64,000 bases of DNA, from contig JARWKL010000010.1 in NCBI GenBank assembly GCA_029961685.1, positions 13,661,931 to 13,725,930 on the forward strand, read 5' to 3'. The notes under the pieces were generated by a model. The model searched no databases. It saw only the letters and a program-made list of their open reading frames with translations, and had not been told where the DNA came from. Origin of the DNA: Aristolochia californica (taxonomy: Eukaryota > Streptophyta > Magnoliopsida > Piperales > Aristolochiaceae). Every line of letters starts with the position of its first letter. The first letter of the stretch is position 1. The position numbers and the translations under genes were made by a program. Below, piece after piece: positions 24,313-38,400 of this stretch.

Positions 24313-27300
24313 TCTGGTAAATATCCAACCACTCGAGAATTCAACTTTTTCTACCCCCCCTTATTTTTGGTCACTTGCATCCTCAACATGCATGTGGCAT
24401 GCACACCCACCACACTTAAAGCATGTTGGGATCCGTTACAAGTCCCTTTCACATAAAATTCCACCAAGTTATTATTAGGGGGTTGTACTTGTGGAATTTC
24501 CCAAAGATGGATTTTTGGGGTTCATTTTTAGTGCGTGAAATAATTTTCTATTCATTATTATAGTTTTCAAATTTTTTTGCATACATGATCTCTAAAATTT
24601 TCATTTTGTTGCGATCTTATATGTTTTTTGTTTACGAGGAAAAATGGGAGTCGCAAGTTTGGACCTGAAAAAAAAAAAAGTTTGTACATCCAAAATGGGG
24701 ATGCACAAATGCTGGGAGAGATAATTCCAAAGAGACTCTATGATTTTTAAGGATAGGAAAAAACGAGGGTTGTTTGGCTCTGGTAAATATCCAACCACTT
24801 GAGAATTCAACTTTTTCTACCCCCCCTAATTTTTGGCCACTTGCATCCTCAACATGCTTGTGGCATGCACACCCACCACACTTCAAGCATGTTGGGATCA
24901 GTTACAAGTCCCTTTCCTATAAAATTCCACCAAGCTATTATTAGGGGGTTGTACTAGTGGAATTTCCCAAACATGGATTTTGGGGTTCATTTTTAGTGCG
25001 TGAAATAATTTTCTATTCATTATTATAGTTTTCAAATTTTTTTGCACACATGAACTCCAAAATTTTCATTTGTTGCGATCTTATATCTTTTTTGTTTACG
25101 AGGAAAAATGGGAGTCAAAAGTTTGGACCTGAAAAAAAGAAAATTTTGAACATCAAAAAATGGGGATGCATAAATGCTGGGAGAGATAATTCCAAAGAGT
25201 ATCTGTGATTTTTAAGGATAGGCAAAAAAGTGGGTTGTTTGTCTCTGGTAAATATCCAACCACTCGAGAATTCAACTTTTTCTACCCCCCCTTATTTTTG
25301 GTCACTTGCATCCTCAACATGCATGTGGCATGCACACCCACCACACTTAAAGCATGTTGGGATCAGTTACAAGTCCCTTTCACATAAAATTCCACCAAGT
25401 TATTATTAGGGGGTTGTACTTGTGGAATTTCCCAAAGATGGATTTTTGGGGTTCATTTTTAGTGCGTGAAATAATTTTCTATTCATTATTATAGTTTTCA
25501 AATTTTTTTGCATACATGATCTCTAAAATTTTCATTTTGTTGCGATCTTATATGTTTTTTGTTTACGAGGAAAAATGGGAGTCGCAAGTTTGGACCTGAA
25601 AAAAAAAAAAGTTTGTACATCCAAAATGGGGATGCACAAATGCTGGGAGAGATAATTCCAAAGAGACTCTATGATTTTTAAGGATAGGAAAAAACGAGGG
25701 TTGTTTGGCTCTGGTAAATATCCAACCACTTGAGAATTCAACTTTTTCTACCCCCCCTAATTTTTGGCCACTTGCATCCTCAACATGCTTGTGGCATGCA
25801 CACCCACCACACTTCAAGCATGTTGGGATCAGTTACAAGTCCCTTTCCTATAAAATTCCACCAAGCTATTATTAGGGGGTTGTACTAGTGGAATTTCCCA
25901 AACATGGATTTTGGGGTTCATTTTTAGTGCGTGAAATAATTTTCTATTCATTATTATAGTTTTCAAATTTTTTTGCACACATGAACTCCAAAATTTTCAT
26001 TTGTTGCGATCTTATATCTTTTTTGTTTACGAGGAAAAATGGGAGTCAAAAGTTTGGACCTGAAAAAAAGAAAATTTTGAACATCAAAAAATGGGGATGC
26101 ATAAATGCTGGGAGAGATAATTCCAAAGAGTATCTGTGATTTTTAAGGATAGGCAAAAAAGTGGGTTGTTTGTCTCTGGTAAATATCCAACCACTCGAGA
26201 ATTCAACTTTTTCTACCCCCCCTTATTTTTGGTCACTTGCATCCTCAACATGCATGTGGCATGCACACCCACCACACTTAAAGCATGTTGGGATCAGTTA
26301 CATGTCCCTTTCACATAAAATTCCACCAAGCTATTATTAGGGGGTTGTACTTGTGGAATTTCCCAAAGATGGATTTTGGGGTTCATTTTTAGTGCGTGAA
26401 ATAATTTTCTATTAGTTATTATAGTTTTCAAATTTTTTTGCACACATGATCTCTAAAATTTTCATTTTGTTGCGATCTTATATGTTTTTTGTTTACGAGG
26501 AAAAATGGGAGTCACAAGTTTGGACCTGAAAAAAAAAAAAAGTTTGTACATCCAAAATGGGGATGCACAAATGCTGGGAGAGATAATTCCAAAGAGTATC
26601 TGTGATTTTTAAGGATAGGCAAAAACGAGGGTTGTTTGGCTCTGGTAAATATCCAACCACTTGAGAATTCAACTTTTTCTACCCCCCCTAATTTTTGGCC
26701 ACTTGCATCCTCAACATGCTTGTGGCATGCACACCCACCACACTTCAAGCATGTTGGGATCAGTTACAAGTCCCTTTCCTATAAAATTCCACCAAGCTAT
26801 TATTAGGGGGTTGTACTAGTGGAATTTCCCAAACATGGATTTTGGGGTTCATTTTTAGTCCGTGAAATAATTTTCTATTCATTATTAAATTTTTCAAATT
26901 TTTTTGCACACATGAACTCCAAAATTTTCATTTGTTGCGATCTTATATCTTTTTTGTTTACGAGGAAAAATGGGAGTCACAAGTTTGGACCTCAAAAAAA
27001 AAAATGTTTGTACATCCAAAATGGGGATGCACAAATGCTGGGAGAGATAATTCCAAAGAGTATCTGTGATTTTTAAGGATAGGCAAAAAAGTGGGTTGTT
27101 CGGCTCTGGTAAATATCCAACCACTCGAGAATTCAACTTTTTCTACCCCCCCTAATTTTTGGCCACTTGCATCCTCAACATGCCTGTGGCATGCACACCC
27201 ACCACACTTAAAGCATGTTGGGATCAGTTACAAGTCCCTTTCCTATAAAATTCCACCAAGCTATTATTAGGGGGTTGTACTAGTGGAATTTTCCAAACAC

Positions 27301-28037
27301 ATATTTTGGGGTTCATTTTTAGTGCGTGATATAATTTTCTATTCATTATTATAGTTTTCAAATTTTTTTGCACACATGAACTCTAAAATTTTCATTTTGT
27401 TGCGATCTTATACCTTTTTTTGTATACGAGGAGAAATGGGAGTCACAAGTTTGGACTTGAAAAAAAAAAAATTTGAACATAAAAAAATGGGGATGCACAA
27501 ATGCTGGGAGAGATAATTCAAAAGAGTATCTGCGATTTTTAAAGATAGGCAAAAAAGTGGGTTGTTTGGCTCTGGTAAATATCCAACCACTTGAGAATTC
27601 AACTTTTTCTACCCCCCCTTAATTTTTGGCCACTTGCATTGTCAACATGCTTGTGGCATGCACACCCACCACACTTAAAGCATGTTGGGATCAGTTACAA
27701 GTCCCTTTCCAATAAAATTCCACCAAACTATTATTAGGGGGTTGTACTAGTGGAATTTCCCAAACATGGATTTTGGGGTTCATTTTTAGTGCGTGAAATA
27801 ATTTTCTATTCATTATTATAGTTTTAAAATTTTTTTGCACACATGATCTCTAAAATTTTCATTTTGTTGCGATCTTATATCTTTTTTGTTTACGTGGAAA
27901 AATGGGAGTCAAAAGTTTGGACCTGAAAAAAAGAAAATTTTGAACATCAAAAAATGGGGATGCACAAATGCTGGGAGAGATAATTCCAAAGAGTATCTGT
28001 GATTTTTAAGGATAGGCAAAAAAGTGGGTTGTTTGTC
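24313..28037 (+). repeat. Expanded HOR unit, A-B-A-B-C-D-E-F, 3725 bp
   Basis: Monomers start at 24313 (A), 24779 (B), 25244 (A), 25710 (B), 26175 (C), 26641 (D), 27105 (E) and 27571 (F). An A-B dimer is present twice. The first A has a private GATCCGTTAC near 24432. Because A and C share their first ~130 bp, the second A could also be a C/A recombinant with an early switch. Confidence 0.93.
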
Positions 28038-30829
28038 TCTGGTAAATATCCAACCACTCGAGAATTCAACTTTTTCTACCCCCCCTTATTTTTGGTCACT
28101 TGCATCCTCAACATGCATGTGGCATGCACACCCACCACACTTAAAGCATGTTGGGATCAGTTACAAGTCCCTTTCACATAAAATTCCACCAAGTTATTAT
28201 TAGGGGGTTGTACTTGTGGAATTTCCCAAAGATGGATTTTTGGGGTTCATTTTTAGTGCGTGAAATAATTTTCTATTCATTATTATAGTTTTCAAATTTT
28301 TTTGCATACATGATCTCTAAAATTTTCATTTTGTTGCGATCTTATATGTTTTTTGTTTACGAGGAAAAATGGGAGTCGCAAGTTTGGACCTGAAAAAAAA
28401 AAGTTTGTACATCCAAAATGGGGATGCACAAATGCTGGGAGAGATAATTCCAAAGAGACTCTATGATTTTTAAGGATAGGAAAAAACGAGGGTTGTTTGG
28501 CTCTGGTAAATATCCAACCACTTGAGAATTCAACTTTTTCTACCCCCCCTAATTTTTGGCCACTTGCATCCTCAACATGCTTGTGGCATGCACACCCACC
28601 ACACTTCAAGCATGTTGGGATCAGTTACAAGTCCCTTTCCTATAAAATTCCACCAAGCTATTATTAGGGGGTTGTACTAGTGGAATTTCCCAAACATGGA
28701 TTTTGGGGTTCATTTTTAGTGCGTGAAATAATTTTCTATTCATTATTAAAGTTTTCAAATTTTTTTGCACACATGAACTCCAAAATTTTCATTTGTTGCG
28801 ATCTTATATCTTTTTTGTTTACGAGGAAAAATGGGAGTCACAAGTTTGGACCTCAAAGAAAAAAAATGTTTGTACATCCAAAATGGGGATGCACAAATGC
28901 TGGGAGAGATAATTCCAAAGAGTATCTGTGATTTTTAAGGATGGGCAAAAAAGTGGGTTGTTCGGCTCTGGTAAATATCCAACCACTCGAGAATTCAACT
29001 TTTTCTACCCCCCCTAATTTTTGGCCACTTGCATCCTCAACATGCCTGTGGCATGCACACCCACCACACTTAAAGCATGTTGGGATCAGTTACAAGTCCC
29101 TTTCCTATAAAATTCCACCAAGCTATTATGAGGGGGTTGTACTAGTGGAATTTCCCAAACACATATTTTGGGGTTCATTTTTAGTGTGTGATATAATTTT
29201 CTATTCATTATTATAGTTTTCAAATTTTTTTGCACCCATGAACTCTAAAATTTTCATTTTGTTGCGATCTTATATGTTTTTTGTTTACGAGGAAAAATGG
29301 GAGTCACAAGTTTGGACCTGAAAAAAAAAAAAAGTTTGTACATCCAAAATGGGGATGCACAAATGCTGGGAGAGATAATTCCAAAGAGTATCTGTGATTT
29401 TTAAGGATAGGCAAAAACGAGGGTTGTTTGGCTCTGGTAAATATCCAACCACTTGAGAATTCAACTTTTTCTACCCCCCCTAATTTTTGGCCACTTGCAT
29501 CCTCAACATGCTTGTGGCATGCACACCCACCACACTTCAAGCATGTTGGGATCAGTTACAAGTCCCTTTCCAATAAAATTCCACCAAGCTATTATTAGGG
29601 GGTTGTACTAGTGGAATTTCCCAAACATGGATTTTGGGGTTCATTTTTAGTCCGTGAAATAATTTTCTATTCATTATTAAATTTTTCAAATTTTTTTGCA
29701 CACATGAACTCCAAAATTTTCATTTGTTGCGATCTTATATCTTTTTTGTTTACGAGGAAAAATGGGAGTCACAAGTTTGGACCTCAAAAAAAAAAATGTT
29801 TGTACATCCAAAATGGGGATGCACAAATGCTGGGAGAGATAATTCCAAAGAGTATCTGTGATTTTTAAGGATAGGCAAAAAAGTGGGTTGTTCGGCTCTG
29901 GTAAATATCCAACCACTCGAGAATTCAACTTTTTCTACCCCCCCTAATTTTTGGCCACTTGCATCCTCAACATGCCTGTGGCATGCACACCCACCACACT
30001 TAAAGCATGTTGGGATCAGTTACAAGTCCCTTTCCTATAAAATTCCACCAAGCTATTATTAGGGGGTTGTACTAGTGGAATTTTCCAAACACATATTTTG
30101 GGGTTCATTTTTAGTGCGTGATATAATTTTCTATTCATTATTATTGTTTTCAAATTTTTTTGCACACATGAACTCTAAAATTTTCATTTTGTTGCGATCT
30201 TATACCTTTTTTTGTATACGAGGAGAAATGGGAGTCATAAGTTTGGACTTGAAAAAAAAAAAATTTGAACATAAAAAAATGGGGATGCACAAATGCTGGG
30301 AGAGATAATTCAAAAGAGTATCTGCGATTTTTAAAGATAGGCAAAAAAGTGGGTTGTTTGGCTCTGGTAAATATCCAACCACTTGAGAATTCAACTTTTT
30401 CTACCCCCCCTTAATTTTTGGCCACTTGCATTGTCAACATGCTTGTGGCATGCACACCCACCACACTTAAAGCATGTTGGGATCAGTTACAAGTCCCTTT
30501 CCAATAAAATTCCACCAAACTATTATTAGGGGGTTGTACTAGTGGAATTTCCCAAACATGGATTTTGGGGTTCATTTTTAGTGCGTGAAATAATTTTCTA
30601 TTCATTATTATAGTTTTAAATTTTTTTTGCACACATGATCTCTAAAATTTTCATTTTGTTGCGATCTTATATCTTTTTTGTTTACGTGGAAAAATGGGAG
30701 TCAAAAGTTTGGACCTGAAAAAAAGAAAATTTTGAACATCAAAAAATGGGGATGCACAAATGCTGGGAGAGATAATTCCAAAGAGTATCTGTGATTTTTA
30801 AGGATAGGCAAAAAAGTGGGTTGTTTGTC
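28038..30829 (+). repeat. HOR unit type II, 2792 bp; start of the type II domain
   Basis: Monomers start at 28038 (A), 28502 (B'), 28967 (C'), 29433 (D), 29897 (E) and 30363 (F). A still has the type I tail (GAGACTCTATG, AGGAAAAAACG) and a short A run of 10, so the change from type I to type II falls between that tail and the D-like state at about 28748. E has GTCATAAG and a private TATTGTTTTC; F has TTTTAAATTTTTTTT. Confidence 0.92.
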
Positions 30830-32692
30830 TCTGGTAAATATCCAACCACTCGAGAATTCAACTTTTTCTACCCCCCCTTATTTTTGGTCACTTGCATCCT
30901 CAACATGCATGTGGCATGCACACCCACCACACTTAAAGCATGTTGGGATCAGTTACAAGTCCCTTTCACATAAAATTCCACCAAGTTATTATTAGGGGGT
31001 TGTACTTGTGGAATTTCCCAAAGATGGATTTTTGGGGTTCATTTTTAGTGCGTGAAATAATTTTCTATTCATTATTATAGTTTTCAAATTTTTTTGCATA
31101 CATGATCTCTAAAATTTTCATTTTGTTGCGATCTTATATGTTTTTTGTTTACGAGGAAAAATGGGAGTCGCAAGTTTGGACCTGAAAAAAACAAAAGTTT
31201 GTACATCCAAAATGGGGATGCACAAATGCTGGGAGAGATAATTCCAAAGAGTATCTGTGATTTTTAAGGATAGGCAAAAACGAGGGTTGTTTGGCTCTGG
31301 TAAATATCCAACCACTTGAGAATTCAACTTTTTCTACCCCCCCTAATTTTTGGCCACTTGCATCCTCAACATGCTTGTGGCATGCACACCCACCACACTT
31401 CAAGCATGTTGGGATCAGTTACAAGTCCCTTTCCAATAAAATTCCACCAAGCTATTATTAGGGGGTTGTACTAGTGGAATTTCCCAAACATGGATTTTGG
31501 GGTTCATTTTTAGTCCGTGAAATAATTTTCTATTCATTATTAAATTTTTCAAATTTTTTTGCACACATGAACTCCAAAATTTTCATTTGTTGCGATCTTA
31601 TATCTTTTTTGTTTACGAGGAAAAATGGGAGTCACAAGTTTGGACCTCAAAAAAAAAAATGTTTGTACATCCAAAATGGGGATGCACAAATGCTGGGAGA
31701 GATAATTCCAAAGAGTATCTGTGATTTTTAAGGATAGGCAAAAAAGTGGGTTGTTCGGCTCTGGTAAATATCCAACCACTCGAGAATTCAACTTTTTCTA
31801 CCCCCCCTAATTTTTGGCCACTTGCATCCTCAACATGCCTGTGGCATGCACACCCACCACACTTAAAGCATGTTGGGATCAGTTACAAGTCCCTTTCCTA
31901 TAAAATTCCACCAAGCTATTATTAGGGGGTTGTACTAGTGGAATTTTCCAAACACATATTTTGGTGTTCATTTTTAGTGCATGATATAATTTTCTATTCA
32001 TTATTATAGTTTTCAAATTTTTTTGCACACATGAACTCTAAAATTTTCATTTTGTTGCGATCTTATACCTTTTTTTGTATACGAGGAGAAATGGGAGTCA
32101 CAAGTTTGGACTTGAAAAAAAAAAAATTTGAACATAAAAAAATGGGGATGCACAAATGCTGGGAGAGATAATTCAAAAGAGTATCTGCGATTTTTAAAGA
32201 TAGGCAAAAAAGTGGGTTGTTTGGCTCTGGTAAATATCCAACCACTTGAGAATTCAACTTTTTCTACCCCCCCTTAATTTTTGGCCACTTGCATTGTCAA
32301 CATGCTTGTGGCATGCACACCCACCACACTTAAAGCATGTTGGGATCAGTTACAAGTCCCTTTCCAATAAAATTCCACCAAACTATTATTAGGGGGTTGT
32401 ACTAGTGGAATTTCCCAAACATGGATTTTGGGGTTCATTTTTAGTGCGTGAAATAATTTTCTATTCATTATTATAGTTTTAAAATTTTTTTGCACACATG
32501 ATCTCTAAAATTTTCATTTTGTTGCGATCTTATATCTTTTTTGTTTACGTGGAAAAATGGGAGTCAAAAGTTTGGACCTGAAAAAAAGAAAATTTTGAAC
32601 ATCAAAAAATGGGGATACACAAATGCTGGGAGAGATAATTCCAAAGAGTATCTGTGATTTTTAAGGATAGGCAAAAAAGTGGGTTGTTTGTC
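30830..32692 (+). repeat. Short HOR unit, A-D-E-F, 1863 bp
   Basis: Monomers start at 30830 (A), 31296 (D), 31760 (E) and 32226 (F). The second monomer has D markers (CCAATAAAA, GTCCGTG, ATTAAATTTTTC), so two monomers are missing relative to a 6-monomer unit. The A run in A is interrupted by a C (near 31192). E has private TTTTGGTGTTC and GTGCATGATAT. F has GGGGATACAC. Confidence 0.92.
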
Positions 32693-35485
32693 TCTGGTAA
32701 ATATCCAACCACTCGAGAATTCAACTTTTTCTACCCCCCCTTATTTTTGGTCACTTGCATCCTCAACATGCATGTGGCATGCACACCCACCACACTTAAA
32801 GCATGTTGGGATCAGTTACAAGTCCCTTTCACATAAAATTCCACCAAGTTATTATTAGGGGGTTGTATTTGTGGAATTTTCCAAAGATGGATTTTTGGGG
32901 TTCATTTTTAGTGCGTGAAATAATTTTCTATTCATTATTATAGTTTTCAAATTCTTTTGCATACATGATCTCTAAAATTTTCATTTTGTTGCGATCTTAT
33001 ATGTTTTTTGTTTACGAGGAAAAATGGGAGTCGCAAGTTTGGACATGAAAAAAAAAAAGTTTGTACATCCAAAATGGGGATGCACAAATGCTGGGAGAGA
33101 TAATTCCAAAGAGTATCTGTGATTTTTAAGGATAGGCAAAAACGAGGGTTGTTTGGCTCTGGTAAATATCCAACCACTTGAGAATTCAACTTTTTCTACC
33201 CCCCCTAATTTTTGGCCACTTGCATCCTCAACATGCTTGTGGCATGCACACCCACCACACTTCAAGCATGTTGGGATCAGTTACAAGTCCCTTTCCTATA
33301 AAATTCCACCAAGCTATTATTAGGGGGTTGTACTAGTGGAATTTCCCAAACATGGATTTTGGGGTTCATTTTTAGTGCGTGAAATAATTTTCTATTCATT
33401 ATTAAAGTTTTCAAATTTTTTTGCACACATGAACTCCAAAATTTTCATTTGTTGCGATCTTATATCTTTTTTGTTTACGAGGAAAAATGGGAGTCACAAG
33501 TTTGGACCTCAAAGAAAAAAAATGTTTGTACATCCAAAATGGGGATGCACAAATGCTGGGAGAGATAATTCCAAAGAGTATCTGTGATTTTTAAGGATGG
33601 GCAAAAAAGTGGGTTGTTCGGCTCTGGTAAATATCCAACCACTCGAGAATTCAACTTTTTCTACCCCCCCTAATTTTTGGCCACTTGCATCCTCAACATG
33701 CCTGTGGCATGCACACCCACCACACTTAAAGCATGTTGGGATCAGTTACAAGTCCCTTTCCTATAAAATTCCACCAAGCTATTATGAGGGGGTTGTACTA
33801 GTGGAATTTCCCAAACACATATTTTGGGGTTCATTTTTAGTGTGTGATATAATTTTCTATTCATTATTATAGTTTTCAAATTTTTTTCCACCCATGAACT
33901 CTAAAATTTTCATTTTGTTACGATCTTATATGTTTTTTGTTTACGAGGAAAAATGGGAGTCACAAGTTTGGACCTGAAAAAAAAAAAAAGTTTGTACATC
34001 CAAAATGGGGATGCACAAATGCTGGGAGAGATAATTCCAAAGAGTATCTGTGATTTTTAAGGATAGGCAAAAACGAGGGTTGTTTGGCTCTGGTAAATAT
34101 CCAACCACTTGAGAATTCAACTTTTTCTACCCCCCCTAATTTTTGGCCACTTGCATCCTCAACATGCTTGTGGCATGCACACCCACCACACTTCAAGCAT
34201 GTTGGGATCAGTTACAAGTCCCTTTCCAATAAAATTCCACCAAGCTATTATTAGGGGGTTGTACTAGTGGAATTTCCCAAACATGGATTTTGGGGTTCAT
34301 TTTTAGTCCGTGAAATAATTTTCTATTCATTATTAAATTTTTCAAATTTTTTTGCACACATGAACTCCAAAATTTTCATTTGTTGCGATCTTATATCTTT
34401 TTTGTTTACGAGGAAAAATGGGAGTCACAAGTTTGGACCTCAAAAAAAAAAATGTTTGTACATCCAAAATGGGGATGCACAAATGCTGGGAGAGATAATT
34501 CCAAAGAGTATCTGTGATTTTTAAGGATAGGCAAAAAAGTGGGTTGTTCGGCTCTGGTAAATATCCAACCACTCGAGAATTCAACTTTTTCTACCCCCCC
34601 TAATTTTTGGCCACTTGCATCCTCAACATGCCTGTGGCATGCACACCCACCACACTTAAAGCATGTTGGGATCAGTTACAAGTCCCTTTCCTATAAAATT
34701 CCACCAAGCTATTATTAGGGGGTTGTACTAGTGGAATTTTCCAAACACATATTTTGGGGTTCATTTTTAGTGCGTGATATAATTTTCTATTCATTATTAT
34801 AGTTTTCAAATTTTTTTGCACACATGAACTCTAAAATTTTCATTTTGTTGCGATCTTATACCTTTTTTTGTATACGAGGAGAAATGGGAGTCACAAGTTT
34901 GGACTTGAAAAAAAAAAAATTTGAACATAAAAAAATGGGGATGCACAAATGCTGGGAGAGATAATTCAAAAGAGTATCTGCGATTTTTAAAGATAGGCAA
35001 AAAAGTGGGTTGTTTGGCTCTGGTAAATATCCAACCACTTGAGAATTCAACTTTTTCTACCCCCCCTTAATTTTTGGCCACTTGCATTGTCAACATGCTT
35101 GTGGCATGCACACCCACCACACTTAAAGCATGTTGGGATCAGTTACAAGTCCCTTTCCAATAAAATTCCACCAAACTATTATTAGGGGGTTGTACTAGTG
35201 GAATTTCCCAAACATGGATTTTGGGGTTCATTTTTAGTGCGTGAAATAATTTTCTATTCATTATTATAGTTTTAAAATTTTTTTGCACACATGATCTCTA
35301 AAATTTTCATTTTGTTGCGATCTTATATCTTTTTTGTTTACGTGGAAAAATGGGAGTCAAAAGTTTGGACCTGAAAAAATGAAAATTTTGAACATCAAAA
35401 AATGGGGATGCACAAATGCTGGGAGAGATAATTCCAAAGAGTATCTGTGATTTTTAAGGATAGGCAAAAAAGTGGGTTGTTTGTC
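32693..35485 (+). repeat. HOR unit type II, 2793 bp
   Basis: Monomers start at 32693, 33158, 33623, 34089, 34553 and 35019. Its A is of the 'a' subtype: GTATTTGTGG, GGAATTTTCC, CAAATTCTTTTGC and GGACATG before the A run. C' has private TTTTTCCACCC and GTTACGATC. F has GAAAAAATGAAAATTTTG, which precedes every 'b'-subtype A. Confidence 0.92.
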
Positions 35486-38400
35486 TCTGGTAAATATCCA
35501 ACCACTCGAGAATTCAACTTTTTCTACCCCCCCTTATTTTTGGTCACTTGCATCCTCAACATGCATGTGGCATGCACACCCACCACACTTAAAGCATGTT
35601 GGGATCAGTTACAAGTCCCTTTCACATAAAATTCCACCAAGTTATTATTAGGGGGTTGTACTTGTGGAATTTCCCAAAGATGGATTTTTGGGGTTCATTT
35701 TTAGTGCGTGAAATAATTTTCTATTCATTATTATAGTTTTCAAATTCTTTTGCATACATGATCTCTAAAATTTTCATTTTGTTGCGATCTTATATGTTTT
35801 TTGTTTACGAGGAAAAATGGGAGTCGCAAGTTTGGAATTGAAAAAAAAAAAAGTTTGTACATCCAAAATGGGGATGCACAAATGCTGGGAGAGATAATTC
35901 CAAAGAGTATCTGTGATTTTTAAGGATAGGCAAAAACGAGGGTTGTTTGGCTCTGGTAAATATCCAACCACTTGAGAATTCAACTTTTTCTACCCCCCCT
36001 AATTTTTGGCCACTTGCATCCTCAACATGCTTGTGGCATGCACACCCACCACACTTCAAGCATGTTGGGATCAGTTACAAGTCCCTTTCCTATAAAATTC
36101 CACCAAGCTATTATTAGGGGGTTGTACTAGTGGAATTTCCCAAACATGGATTTTGGGGTTCATTTTTAGTGCGTGAAATAATTTTCTATTCATTATTAAA
36201 GTTTTCAAATTTTTTTGCACACATGAACTCCAAAATTTTCATTTGTTGCGATCTTATATCTTTTTTGTTTACGAGGAAAAATGGGAGTCACAAGTTTGGA
36301 CCTCAAAGAAAAAAAATGTTTGTACATCCAAAATGGGGATGCACAAATGCTGGGAGAGATAATTCCAAAGAGTATCTGTGATTTTTAAGGATGGGCAAAA
36401 AAGTGGGTTGTTCGGCTCTGGTAAATATCCAACCACTCGAGAATTCAACTTTTTCTACCCCCCCTAATTTTTGGCCACTTGCATCCTCAACATGCCTATG
36501 GCATGCACACCCACCACACTTAAAGCATGTTGGGATCAGTTACAAGTCCCTTTCCTATAAAATTCCACCAAGCTATTATGAGGGGGTTGTACTAGTGGAA
36601 TTTCCCAAACACATATTTTGGGGTTCATTTTTAGTGCGTGATATAATTTTCTATTCATTATTATAGTTTTCAAATTTTTTTGCACCCATGAACTCTAAAA
36701 TTTTCATTTTGTTGCGATCTTATATGTTTTTTGTTTACGAGGAAAAATGGGAGTCACAAGATTGGACCTGAAAAAAAAAAAAAGTTTGTACATCCAAAAT
36801 GGGGATGCACAAATGCTGGGAGAGATAATTCCAAAGAGTATCTGTGATTTTTAAGGATAGGCAAAAACGAGGGTTGTTTGGCTCTGGTAAATATCCAACC
36901 ACTTGAGAATTCAACTTTTTCTACCCCCCCTAATTTTTGGCCACTTGCATCCTCAACATGCTTGTGGCATGCACACCCACCACACTTCAAGCATGTTGGG
37001 ATCAGTTACAAGTCCCTTTCCAATAAAATTCCACCAAGCTATTATTAGGGGGTTGTACTAGTGGAATTTCCCAAACATGGATTTTGGGGTTCATTTTTAG
37101 TCCGTGAAATAATTTTCTATTCATTATTAAATTTTTCAAATTTTTTTGCACACATGAACTCCAAAATTTTCATTTGTTGCGATCTTATATCTTTTTTGTT
37201 TACGAGGAAAAATGGGAGTCACAAGTTTGGACCTCAAAAAAAAAAATGTTTGTACATCCAAAATGGGGATGCACAAATGCTGGGAGAGATAATTCCAAAG
37301 AGTATCTGTGATTTTTAAGGATAGGCAAAAAAGTGGGTTGTTCGGCTCTGGTAAATATCCAACCACTCGAGAATTCAACTTTTTCTACCCCCCCTAATTT
37401 TTGGCCACATGCATCCTCAACATGCCTGTGGCATGCACACCCACCACACTTAAAGCATGTTGGGATCAGTTACAAGTCCCTTTCCTATAAAATTCCACCA
37501 AGCTATTATTAGGGGGTTGTACTAGTGGAATTTTCCAAACACATATTTTGGGGTTCATTTTTAGTGCGTGATATAATTTTCTATTCATTATTATAGTTTT
37601 CAAATTTTTTTGCACACATGAACTCTAAAATTTTTATTTTGTTGCGATCTTATACCTTTTTTTGTATACGAGGAGAAATGGGAGTCACAAGTTTGGACTT
37701 GAAAAAAAAAAAATTTGAACATAAAAAAATGGGGATGCACAAATGCTGGGAGAGATAATTCAAAAGAGTATCTGCGATTTTTAAAGATAGGCAAAAAAGT
37801 GGGTTGTTTGGCTCTGGTAAATATCCAACCACTTGAGAATTCAACTTTTTCTACCCCCCCTTAATTTTTGGCCACTTGCATTGTCAACATGCTTGTGACA
37901 TGCACACCCACCACACTTAAAGCATGTTGGGATCAGTTACAAGTCCCTTTCCAATAAAATTCCACCAAACTATTATTAGGGGGTTGTACTAGTGGAATTT
38001 CCCAAACATGGATTTTGGGGTTCATTTTTAGTGCGTGAAATAATTTTCTATTCATTATTATAGTTTTAAAATTTTTTTGCACACATGATCTCTAAAATTT
38101 TCATTTTGTTGCGATCTTATATCTTTTTTGTTTACGTGGAAAAATGGGAGTCAAAAGTTTGGACCTGAAAAAAAGAAAATTTTGAACATCAAAAAATGGG
38201 GATACACAAATGCTGGGAGAGATAATTCCAAAGAGTATCTGTGATTTTTAAGGATAGGCAAAAAAGTGGGTTGTTTGTCTCTGGTAAATATCCAACCACT
38301 CGAGAATTCAACTTTTTCTACCCCCCCTTATTTTTGGTCACTTGCATCCTCAACATGCATGTGGCATGCACACCCACCACACTTAAAGCATGTTGGGATC

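Noticed and set aside
28292..28609. Minus-strand 105-106-aa frames with MKCGGCACHKHVEDASGQKLGG, cysteine-rich at the start
   Set aside because: The C/H spacing superficially recalls a metal-binding motif, but it is the complement of the CACACCCACCACAC and GGCATGCAC stretch present in every monomer, and the ORF length changes with A-run length. Not a gene.
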